DNA of 64,000 bases, taken from the NCBI RefSeq assembly GCF_035969385.1, contig NZ_JAYKKJ010000001.1:372001-436000 (forward strand), given 5' to 3'. Of this stretch, positions 57,666 to 64,000 are shown in pieces. The notes below the pieces were generated by a model that saw only the letters and a program-made list of their open reading frames with translations, had not been told where the DNA came from and did no database searches. This stretch comes from SELP01 sp035969385. GTDB taxonomy: Bacteria > Pseudomonadota > Alphaproteobacteria > Rhodobacterales > Rhodobacteraceae. Every line of letters starts with the position of its first letter. Positions within the stretch are counted from its first letter, which is position 1. The position numbers and the translations under genes were made by a program.

Positions 57666-58850
57666 ATGCGGACATTCCGGTTTCCCCTGAAACCCCTGCT
57701 GCTGGCCGGGGTGGCGTTGGGCACGCTGACGGCTTGCGAACAGCCATTCGACTGGGACCTGCGGGATCTGGGCGGAAATACGCTTGATACCAGCACGGCG
57801 GCCCGGAACCTGCCGGACCGCCCGCGCCCGGATGATCGTGGCGTGATTTCCTATCCCGGTTATCAGGTTGTCGCCGCCCGTCAGGGCGAAACCGTCCGCA
57901 TGATTGCGGGCCGCCTGAACCTCAGCGCCGAAGAGCTTGCCCGCTACAACGGGATCGACGCGGATGTGGCCTTGCGGCGGGATGAGATCATCGCCCTGCC
58001 GACCCGCGTGACCGAACCTTCGCCCGCGACAGGGGCCCTGACGACCGGCCCGATCCAGCCGTCTTCGGTGGATGTCACGACACTGGCGTCGAACGCAATT
58101 GACCGGGCTGGACCGCAGGCGAACGCGCCGGCAGCGACCCAGCCGGTCTCCGAACAGGCGGTTCCGCAAACGGGCGAACAGCCGATCCGGCATCAGGTCC
58201 GCCGCGGCGAGACCGTCTATTCCATCTCGCGCAGCTACGGCATTCCGGTGCGCAACATCGCGGAATGGAACGGGCTGGGGGCCGACCTAGCGATCCGCGA
58301 AGGGCAGTTCCTGCTGATCCCGCAGGGCGGGGCTCCGGCACCCGCCACGGCGACGTCCGCCCCAGGCGCGGGCAGCGCCGCGCCCACGCCGCCTTCGGCA
58401 GCGACGGCGCTTCCGGCGACCAACGCCACCCCCGCCGCGCCGGTCACGGCCCCCGCGCCCGAGGCGCCGAACCTCTCCACCGGTTCGGCACAATCGGGCG
58501 ACGGCCCGCTAATCTACCCGCTGCGCGGGTCTGTGATCCGCGAATATGCCCGTGGCCGGAACGAAGGGATCGACATCGGCGCCCCCGCGGGAACCGAGGT
58601 CAAGGCCGCCGCCGCAGGGACCGTCGCTGCCGTGACCCGCGACACCAACGGGGTTGCCATCGTGGTGATCCGTCACGCCAACAACCTGCTGACGGTCTAC
58701 ACGAACCTCGACAATCTGACGGTGGAAAAGGACGACCGGGTCAGCCAGGGCCAGACCATCGGCAAGGTGCGGGCCGGAAACCCGTCATTCCTGCACTTCG
58801 AGGTGCGCGAAGGATTGGAAAGCGTGAACCCCGCCAACTACCTGAACTGA
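57666..58850 (+). CDS. NlpD-like lipoprotein: two LysM domains and a degenerate M23 domain
   Basis: 394 residues. Lipobox LTAC puts the lipid on Cys 24. LysM domains at about 66-112 (VVAARQGETVRMIAGRLNLS) and 175-220 (HQVRRGETVYSISRSYGIPV) bind peptidoglycan; an Ala/Pro linker leads to an M23 domain from about 281. The zinc ligands are largely gone: the HxGxD motif reads NEGIDIGAP (His to Asn) and the HLH motif reads FLHFEVR (first His to Phe). This is the state of E. coli NlpD/EnvC, which activate amidases during cell division. It follows surE-pcm, as in E. coli, but no rpoS comes next. Confidence 0.87.
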   Translation: MRTFRFPLKPLLLAGVALGTLTACEQPFDWDLRDLGGNTLDTSTAARNLPDRPRPDDRGVISYPGYQVVAARQGETVRMIAGRLNLSAEELARYNGIDADVALRRDEIIALPTRVTEPSPATGALTTGPIQPSSVDVTTLASNAIDRAGPQANAPAATQPVSEQAVPQTGEQPIRHQVRRGETVYSISRSYGIPVRNIAEWNGLGADLAIREGQFLLIPQGGAPAPATATSAPGAGSAAPTPPSAATALPATNATPAAPVTAPAPEAPNLSTGSAQSGDGPLIYPLRGSVIREYARGRNEGIDIGAPAGTEVKAAAAGTVAAVTRDTNGVAIVVIRHANNLLTVYTNLDNLTVEKDDRVSQGQTIGKVRAGNPSFLHFEVREGLESVNPANYLN

Positions 58851-58863
58851 TCTGAAACCGGTG

Positions 58864-58880
58864 CGGGGCCACTGGCCCCG
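58864..58880. terminator. GC-rich hairpin between convergent genes
   Basis: CGGGGCC-ACT-GGCCCCG, a perfect 7-bp stem with a 3-nt loop, fills the 30 bp between the NlpD-like gene and the DUF815 gene. There is no T-run on either side, so it is a possible bidirectional, Rho-assisted terminator rather than a classical one. Confidence 0.5.
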
Positions 58881-59726
58881 TCAGCCCAGCGTGACCCCGT
58901 GCCGCCCGGCAAGATCGGTGAAATACTGCCATGCGACCCGGCCAGACCGGCTGCCGCGCGTGGCCTGCCATTCGATCGCCTCGGCCCGCAGGGTATCGTC
59001 GTCGATCTCGACTCCATAGGCATCGCAATAGCCCCGGATCATCGACAGGTACTCGTCCTGATCGCAGGGGTGGAAGCCCAGCCAAAGTCCGAAGCGGTCA
59101 GACAAAGAGACCTTCTCCTCGACCGCCTCAGAGGGGTTGATCGCGCTGGAGCGTTCGTTTTCGATCATGTCGCGGGGCATCAGGTGCCGCCGGTTCGACG
59201 TGGCATAAAGCACGACGTTGTCGGGCCGTCCTTCGATCCCGCCGTCCAGAACCGCCTTGAGCGCCTTGTAATGCGTGTCGTCGTTTGAAAACGACAGGTC
59301 ATCGCAGAACAGGATGAACCGTTCGTCACGACCGCGCAGCAGGTTCAGGCAACGCCCGATGCTGGCAAGATCCTCGCGCTGGATCTCGACAATCTTCAGC
59401 GTTGGATGGTCGGGGCAAAGCGCGCCATGGATCGCCTTGACCAGAGAGGATTTCCCCATCCCGCGCGCGCCCCAAAGAAGCGCGTTGTTTGCCGACAGGC
59501 CACGGGCGAAGCGTTCAGTATTGGCCATCAGCGTATCGCGTGACCGGTTGATACCGACCAGAAGCGCCACGTCGATCCGGTTGACGCGAGCGACGGGTTC
59601 AAGCCGGTCCGGGTCCGGGTGCCAGACAAAGGCGGTGGCGGCCCTGAAATCCGGGGCGGGCAAGGGGGCCGGGGCGATCCGCTCCAGCGCCTCTGCGATC
59701 CGTTTCAGGGGTTTTCCCTTGCTCAC
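58881..59726 (-). CDS. DUF815-type AAA+ ATPase
   Basis: 281 residues. Walker A is LLWGARGMGKSSLVKAIHG, Walker B region RFILFCDDLSF, sensor VVLYATSNRRHLMPRDM, followed by the conserved EEKVSLSDRFGLWLGFHP. These mark the DUF815 group of ATPases, function unproven. It overlaps tatC by 4 bp (ATGA), so it is the last gene of tatA-tatB-tatC-DUF815. Confidence 0.88.
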   Translation of the reverse strand: MSKGKPLKRIAEALERIAPAPLPAPDFRAATAFVWHPDPDRLEPVARVNRIDVALLVGINRSRDTLMANTERFARGLSANNALLWGARGMGKSSLVKAIHGALCPDHPTLKIVEIQREDLASIGRCLNLLRGRDERFILFCDDLSFSNDDTHYKALKAVLDGGIEGRPDNVVLYATSNRRHLMPRDMIENERSSAINPSEAVEEKVSLSDRFGLWLGFHPCDQDEYLSMIRGYCDAYGVEIDDDTLRAEAIEWQATRGSRSGRVAWQYFTDLAGRHGVTLG

Positions 59727-60601
59727 GCCTCGTCTTCCTCGTCGATGTCAAAGAGGCTTTCGTCTTCGCCAATAATGCCGTCGGCGCGGGCCTGTTCATC
59801 CTTCTTCCGCTCTACCGCCATCACAAGGAAGATCGACAGTTCGTAAAGGGAATAGACGGCTGCAAACAGGATCACCTGCGTCACCACATCCGGCGGGGTG
59901 ACCAGCGCGGCGACGGTCAGGATACCGACAATCGCATATTTCCGGGTGGCCCGCAGGCCGCGCGAACTGGCCAGACCTGCCTTGCCCATCAGGGTTAGAA
60001 GAACCGGAAGCTGGAAACAAAGCCCAAAGGCCACGATCATCTTGAGCGTGATATCAAGGCTTTCGTTGACCTTGCCGTTAAAGACGATCTCGATCCCCTC
60101 GCTCGCGGCCTCGTCCCCTAGCACCATCGCGGCGAAGTAGGACGGAAGGTCGGCAAACCCGAGGAAGAAATTCATCGCCAGCGGGATCACCACGTAATGG
60201 GCGAAGGCGGCGCCAAGCAGAAACAGCACGGGCGAAGAAATGATGAACGGCAGGAAGGCGTTCTTTTCGCTTTTGTACAGGCCCGGCGCCACGAACCGCC
60301 ACATCTGATAGGCGATCACCGGGAAGGCCAGCGCCAGCCCGCCCACCATGGAAATCCGCACCAGCGTGAAAAAGTATTCCTGCGGGGCCGTATACTGCAT
60401 GACCGGGTTCGGGTTCCCAAGGTCGCGCATGGTCTTTTCGATGGGCGTCAGCAGGAAGTCCAGCACGATCCCGCCGAAGGAAAAGCAGATCACCATGCAG
60501 ACCACGAAGGCCAGAAGCGACCACATGATCCGGGTCCGCAGTTCCGCCAGATGTTCGATCAGCGGGGCAGAGCTGTCTTCAATCTCGTCGGTCGCGCTCA
60601 T
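59723..60601 (-). CDS. tatC: Twin-arginine translocase subunit TatC
   Basis: 292 residues, six helices. Conserved parts: APLIEHLAELRTRIMWSLLA with the signal-binding Glu, MQYTAPQEYFFTLVRISMV, QMWRFVAPGLYKSEKNAFLP and TPPDVVTQVILFAAVYSLYE. It recognises RR signal peptides of folded exported proteins. An acidic tail (ESLFDIDEEDEA) ends it. It overlaps tatB and the DUF815 gene by 4 bp each. Confidence 0.97.
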   Translation of the reverse strand: MSATDEIEDSSAPLIEHLAELRTRIMWSLLAFVVCMVICFSFGGIVLDFLLTPIEKTMRDLGNPNPVMQYTAPQEYFFTLVRISMVGGLALAFPVIAYQMWRFVAPGLYKSEKNAFLPFIISSPVLFLLGAAFAHYVVIPLAMNFFLGFADLPSYFAAMVLGDEAASEGIEIVFNGKVNESLDITLKMIVAFGLCFQLPVLLTLMGKAGLASSRGLRATRKYAIVGILTVAALVTPPDVVTQVILFAAVYSLYELSIFLVMAVERKKDEQARADGIIGEDESLFDIDEEDEA

Positions 60602-61083
60602 TTGCTGGCCTCGGTCTTGGGGGTGTCGGTTTCCGCCGGGGCCGGTTCCGGGGCGGACTCTGCTGCTGCGGCGGCCTCGGCCTCGCGGGCCTTGCGGTCG
60701 TTCGCCTTTTTCGCGGCGGCCTCAAGCATCCGGTCCTTGGCTTCCTGACGTTCCTTGGAAAGTTTTTCCGTCTCGCTTCCGGGCTTGATCGCCGGTTTGT
60801 CGGCCTTGTCCGGGTCGGGCGATTTCAGACCAGCCTGTTCGCGGAACTTGTCATAGGCCAACGCATTGGGGTTCGCGGCGGCCTCGACCGTTTTCTTGAT
60901 TTCCTTGACCCCGGCCTGATCGGCGGCGGCATCCATCGCGCGGCTGAATTCGCGGGCCATCGCCCGCGCCTTGCCAGTGAATTGCCCCATCTTGCGGAAC
61001 AGCCCCGGCAATTCCTGCGGGCCGACGACGATCAACGCCACGACCCCGATAATCAGGAGCTCGCTCCACCCCATGCCAAACAT
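60598..61083 (-). CDS. tatB: Twin-arginine translocase subunit TatB
   Basis: 161 residues. Starts MFGMGWSELLIIGVVALIVV, then GPQELPGLFRKMGQ with the family's conserved Gly-Pro, an amphipathic helix (KARAMAREFSRAMDAAADQA) and a long charged Ala-rich tail. It forms the receptor complex with TatC. It lies 43 bp after tatA and overlaps tatC by 4 bp. Confidence 0.95.
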   Translation of the reverse strand: MFGMGWSELLIIGVVALIVVGPQELPGLFRKMGQFTGKARAMAREFSRAMDAAADQAGVKEIKKTVEAAANPNALAYDKFREQAGLKSPDPDKADKPAIKPGSETEKLSKERQEAKDRMLEAAAKKANDRKAREAEAAAAAESAPEPAPAETDTPKTEASK

Positions 61084-61126
61084 GTCGGTTCCTTCGATCT
61101 AAGCCAGAGGGTCAGGACAGGACCGA

Positions 61127-61357
61127 TCAGGCCTTGTCGTTCTCTTCTTCGGGGGTGACATCCTTGGCGGTTTCGGCGGCGGCATCTTCCAGCTCTTTCT
61201 TGCCTTCCTCGACGCCGCGCTTGAACGACGAGATGCCCTTGCCGACTTCGCCCATCAGCGACGACACCTTGCCGCGCCCGAACAGGACCAGCACCACGAC
61301 GGCGATCAGAAGGAAGCCCCAGGGGCCGATGTTGTTGATGAATGCGGCGTGTGCCAT
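61127..61357 (-). CDS. tatA: Twin-arginine translocase subunit TatA
   Basis: 76 residues: helix GPWGFLLIAVVVLVLFGRGK, the FG hinge, amphipathic helix VSSLMGEVGKGISSFKRGV, acidic tail. It builds the Tat pore. GGGAGACATTCGTC precedes its ATG. The 274 bp between it and the divergent WYL regulator carry six copies of an octamer, so tat expression may be tied to that regulator. Confidence 0.95.
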   Translation of the reverse strand: MAHAAFINNIGPWGFLLIAVVVLVLFGRGKVSSLMGEVGKGISSFKRGVEEGKKELEDAAAETAKDVTPEEENDKA

Positions 61358-61400
61358 GACGAATGTCTCCCGTTTGGTGCGGATATTCCGCGACTCTGCG

Positions 61401-61628
61401 TGTCAGTTCGGGAAACATCTAGGCAGGAACTGACAGGCGCGGAAAGCCAAAACCGCAGGGTTCGTAGACTGGGCTGTCGTCATAGCTGACATCGTTTTGT
61501 CAGTTGATCGATATTGTATGGTCCTTGTTTTTATGCCTGATAGGCTCGAAATTCCACCAAACTGACAGTTTTCCGCGTGATTGGGGGCGCCGCCGTTGAC
61601 CGCCTGCCATGTGCCGTGCCAACTGACA
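61401..61628. promoter_or_regulatory. Six-copy AACTGACA/TGTCAGTT operator array
   Basis: TGTCAGTT at 61401-61408 and 61498-61505; AACTGACA at 61428-61435, 61560-61567 and 61621-61628; AGCTGACA (one mismatch) at 61484-61491. The copies at 61484 and 61498 form an inverted pair with a 6-nt spacer; 61560 is part of the perfect 11-bp palindrome AACTGACAGTT; the last copy ends 3 nt before the regulator's ATG. The array fills the tatA-WYL regulator gap and is probably that regulator's binding site. Confidence 0.7.
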
Positions 61629-61631
61629 CGC

Positions 61632-62306
61632 ATGGCCCGCAACGACCGCCTTTTTGACCTGATCCAGAACCTGCGCGACGGGCAATTGCACCGCGCGCAG
61701 GATCTAGGGGCGCGTCTGGGTGTCTCGACCCGGACGATCTGGCGCGACATGGCGACCCTGATCGACAGCGGCCTGCCGATCGAAGGGGAACGTGGCGTCG
61801 GCTATGTGATGAAATCCCCGGTCAGCCTGCCGCCATTGGCCCTCAACCGCGATGAATTCGAAGCGCTGCGGCTGGGGCTGGCCCTTGCATCCAGCCTGTC
61901 AGACCGGGACGCAGCGCGCGGGGCAGCCAGCCTGCGGGCCAAGATCAACGCGGTCAGCCCGGCGGGGCTGCAAGACCCCGGCGTCGAAAGCCTTGTTTTT
62001 GCCTCGCCCGAGGCAGAGCGCGCCGCGCGCCATCTGGCCCCGATCCGGCGGGCGCTGCGCGATCATCTCGTGATCGAGGTCGACTATACCAGCATCTGGG
62101 GCGATCCGCGCAGCCATATTTTGCGCCCGCTGCACCTGTCGTTCTGGGGGCGGGTCTGGACGCTGCTGGGATGGTGCGAAAAGGACGGAAATTTCCGCCT
62201 GCTGCGGGTGGACCTGATCCGATTGGCAGAAGTCACGCAGCGCGGGTTCCTGCCCGAGCCGGGCAAAACGGCCGAAGATTATCTGGCGCGGCTGGACGGA
62301 CCCTAG
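61632..62306 (+). CDS. YafY-type WYL-domain transcriptional regulator
   Basis: 224 residues. The N-terminal HTH_11 domain is NDRLFDLIQNLRDGQLHRA then LGVSTRTIWRDMATLIDSG. The WYL-type effector domain spans about 130-215: VIEVDYTSIWGDPRSHILRP, LSFWGRVWTLLGWCEKDG, where the W-Y-L core is present in varied form. The ATG at 61632 is directly behind an AACTGACA copy, which predicts autoregulation. It is divergent from tatA, and its last 4 bp overlap the convergent ABC gene. Confidence 0.87.
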   Translation: MARNDRLFDLIQNLRDGQLHRAQDLGARLGVSTRTIWRDMATLIDSGLPIEGERGVGYVMKSPVSLPPLALNRDEFEALRLGLALASSLSDRDAARGAASLRAKINAVSPAGLQDPGVESLVFASPEAERAARHLAPIRRALRDHLVIEVDYTSIWGDPRSHILRPLHLSFWGRVWTLLGWCEKDGNFRLLRVDLIRLAEVTQRGFLPEPGKTAEDYLARLDGP

Positions 62307-63382
62307 GACGCGGGAAAGACGAAACAGCGGTCGCGGCGGATCATCAGCCACATCGCCGTTCCGGGTTGCGGCAGGAAGACCGACGGCACCTGCGCATGCA
62401 GCAACGACCCGTCGAAATCCATGCGAAATTCCACAAGGCTTTCGGACCCCATAAAGCGGGACCGCTGCACGATCCCCCGCGCGGGCGTGCCCTCGGTCGC
62501 GGTGGGGTTGGGACCGCGTCCGCCGCGATCAAAGTCGATCTTGAGGTGCTGTGGTCGGATGACGATATCCACCTCGGTCCCATCCGGCACGCCGGGGGCG
62601 AGGAAATGGCCAAAGGCGGTTTCGGTCAGCGCACCACGCACCTTGCCCCGGATCACGTTGATATCGCTGAAAAAGGCGGCAGCGGCCCGGTCCGCGGGGG
62701 CATTGTATATGTTGTAGGGGGCGCCGCGCTGCACGATCCGCCCGTCCCGCATCAGGGCGATCTCGTCGGCCATGCGCATGGCTTCGGCCGGTTCGTGGGT
62801 CACCAGAAGGACGGCCGCGCCTTCGGATTTCAGGACGTCCAGCGTTTCGTCGCGAATTTCGTCCCGAAGCCGGTCGTCCAGACCGGAAAAGGGTTCGTCC
62901 ATCAGCATGATGCCGGGGCGGGGGGCCAAGGCGCGGGCGAGGGCGACGCGCTGCTGTTCCCCACCCGAAAGCTGATGCGGGTAATTGTCGATATGACCCA
63001 GCATCCCGACCTTGCGCAGCAGTTCCTCGACCCGGGCCCGCACCTCTGGCCCGCGCCCCTTGAGGCCAAAGGCCACATTTCCGGCGACGGTCAGATGAGG
63101 AAACAGCGCGAAATCCTGGAACATCAGCCCAATTCCCCGCCCTTCGGGGGGCACCCGGTAGATCGTATCGCAGATCAATTGCCCGTCGACGTGGATCGTG
63201 CCGCTGTCCTGCATGTCGACCCCGGCGATGATCCGAAGGGTCGTCGATTTCCCGCAACCGGACGGCCCCAGGAGGCAGGTGACCTGCCCCGGCATGATCG
63301 ACAGCGACACGCCATCGACAACGCGGCGGCCCTCAAAGCTCCGTTCGATGTCGCGGATTTCTAGGCGGGGTGTGGGCTGCAC
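62303..63382 (-). CDS. Iron(III)/polyamine-type ABC transporter ATP-binding protein (FbpC/PotA-like)
   Basis: 359 residues. Walker A CLLGPSGCGKSTTLRIIAG, Q-loop LMFQDFALFPHLTVAGNV, signature QLSGGEQQRVALARALAPRP, Walker B IMLMDEPFSGLDDRL, and a TOBE-type regulatory domain at the C-terminus (DIVIRPQHLKIDF; VQRSRFMGSESLVEF). The type serves iron, spermidine or similar imports. Its permease and binding protein are not in this window; none lies beside it on the visible side. Confidence 0.87.
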   Translation of the reverse strand: MQPTPRLEIRDIERSFEGRRVVDGVSLSIMPGQVTCLLGPSGCGKSTTLRIIAGVDMQDSGTIHVDGQLICDTIYRVPPEGRGIGLMFQDFALFPHLTVAGNVAFGLKGRGPEVRARVEELLRKVGMLGHIDNYPHQLSGGEQQRVALARALAPRPGIMLMDEPFSGLDDRLRDEIRDETLDVLKSEGAAVLLVTHEPAEAMRMADEIALMRDGRIVQRGAPYNIYNAPADRAAAAFFSDINVIRGKVRGALTETAFGHFLAPGVPDGTEVDIVIRPQHLKIDFDRGGRGPNPTATEGTPARGIVQRSRFMGSESLVEFRMDFDGSLLHAQVPSVFLPQPGTAMWLMIRRDRCFVFPAS

Positions 63383-63435
63383 GGGCTGTCCTAATTCCGA
63401 CTAAAGCTATCGGGTATCGGGTCCATCTAGCAATT

Positions 63436-63465
63436 GCCCCGCCGCTCGGCAAGAGCAGGCGGGGC
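63436..63465 (-). terminator. Strong GC-rich hairpin after the SDR gene
   Basis: GCCCCGCC (63436-63443) pairs with GGCGGGGC (63458-63465), and the inner GCTC/GAGC (63444-63447, 63453-63456) extends the stem to 12 pairs with one bulge and a 5-nt loop. It lies 16 nt past the SDR stop, before the ABC ATPase start. There is no clear U-run. Confidence 0.55.
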
Positions 63466-63481
63466 TGGGATGGTCCGGCGG

Positions 63482-64000
63482 CTACATCGTCGTGTTCACC
63501 GCGCCCCCGTCCAGCAGGATGTTCTGCCCGACGATGAACCCGGCGTGCTGGGAACAGAGAAAGGCGCACATGGCCCCGAATTCGGCCGCGGTGCCATAGC
63601 GCCGGGCAGGGATGGTCGCCTGCCGCTTGGCGCGGGCTTCGTCGATAGTGATCCCTTCGGCGTTGGAGACGCCGGTATCAAGACCGACGGCGCGGTCGGT
63701 CGCGTGGATGCCGGGCAGCATGTTGTTGATCGTAACCCCATGCGGCGCCACCTGCCGCGACGTGCCCGCGACATAGCCGGTCAGGCCCGCGCGGGCCGAA
63801 TTCGACAGCCCCAGAACAGGGATCGGAGATTTCACCGATTGCGAGGTGATGTTGACCACCCGGCCCCAGCCCTTGTCCATCATCCCCGGAAGAAGCGCCT
63901 TCATCAGGGCGATCGGGGCCAGCATATTGGCGTCCAGCGCCTTGATGAAATCGTCGCGGTCCCAGTCGGTCCACATGCCGGGCGGCGGGCCGCCGGCGTT
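63482..64000 (-). CDS. SDR-family oxidoreductase, 5' part cut by the window edge
   Basis: The last 172 codons are visible; the frame continues beyond 64000 and reads ...NAGGPPPGMW at the edge, the conserved NNAG strand of short-chain dehydrogenases. The canonical YxxxK of the active site aligns with S-N-S-A-R in LGLSNSARAGLTG, so Tyr is Ser and Lys is Arg. The preceding Ser (ITSQSVKSP) is kept. The end is NILLDGGAVNTTM. An atypical reductase or a non-catalytic SDR; substrate unknown. The N-terminal Rossmann motif is outside the window. Confidence 0.82.
   Translation of the reverse strand, partial: NAGGPPPGMWTDWDRDDFIKALDANMLAPIALMKALLPGMMDKGWGRVVNITSQSVKSPIPVLGLSNSARAGLTGYVAGTSRQVAPHGVTINNMLPGIHATDRAVGLDTGVSNAEGITIDEARAKRQATIPARRYGTAAEFGAMCAFLCSQHAGFIVGQNILLDGGAVNTTM

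Noticed and set aside
1..64000. tRNA, rRNA, CRISPR, prophage or integrative element
   Set aside because: No cloverleaf, rRNA segment, repeat-spacer array, integrase or phage structural gene could be recognised on either strand.

Overview
The window is about 64 kb of GC-rich DNA from an alphaproteobacterium, almost certainly a member of the Rhodobacterales (Rhodobacter/Roseobacter group). The grounds are gene content and order: an F0-only atpI-atpB-atpE-atpX-atpF operon with subunits a, c, b' and b and no F1 genes; an RpoH-type sigma factor whose upstream DNA matches the RpoE promoter consensus known from Rhodobacter; surE-pcm followed by an NlpD-like gene but no rpoS; a tatABC cluster; and dense packing with many 4-bp ATGA/GTGA/TTGA overlaps. 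No rRNA, tRNA, CRISPR array, insertion sequence or prophage was seen. The species cannot be named from the sequence.

Layout. 0-16 kb is housekeeping: a rhomboid-like pseudoprotease, murJ, glnD, a penicillin-binding-protein activator lipoprotein, rsmI-yraN-gshB-hydrolase, comM, a GST fused to a Cys-rich tail, a histidine phosphatase, rpoH2 with a coupled ChaN-like gene, and coaBC. 15.9-34.6 kb is the accessory heart. A five-gene peptide-type ABC importer and a formylglycine-type phosphonate monoester hydrolase/sulfatase homologue are transcribed leftward. An IMPase-family phosphatase and the operon phnW-phnA-phnY-pbfA(like)-DMT transporter run rightward, followed by a DeoR regulator and a Na/Pi cotransporter. 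Together these read as a route for organophosphonates: import, ester cleavage, conversion of 2-aminoethylphosphonate and its hydroxylated analogue to phosphonoacetaldehyde, oxidation to phosphonoacetate, hydrolysis to acetate plus phosphate, and handling of the released phosphate. Three kinds of operator-like sequence flank this locus.

34.6-43.1 kb holds dut, a membrane-anchored MoeB-like protein, a ProX-type deacylase, two EamA exporters, small regulators and the F0 operon. 43.1-49.8 kb holds a GGDEF protein coupled to a MetOD1-like gene, an FCD regulator with a perfect palindromic operator, an OmpA lipoprotein, an AraC-alkyltransferase fusion, a desaturase, nth and a sugar/nucleoside kinase. 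49.8-53.9 kb is a small cell-surface glycan cluster: an unknown protein, a DUF3052 protein, a carbohydrate sulfotransferase and a GT14-like transferase. 54-64 kb returns to housekeeping (orphan ABC ATPase, zinc finger, surE-pcm-nlpD-like, a DUF815 ATPase with tatCBA) and ends with a WYL regulator whose promoter carries six copies of one octamer, an FbpC-like ATPase, and an SDR gene cut by the window edge.

The most notable items are the composite phosphonate locus with its shared operators, the six-copy AACTGACA array between tatA and the WYL regulator, the triple 11-bp MocR-like repeat before the importer, the 12-bp perfect inverted repeat before comM, the paired hairpin repeats that embed stop codons of convergent genes, and three conserved enzyme folds that have lost catalytic residues (rhomboid, M23 peptidase, SDR).
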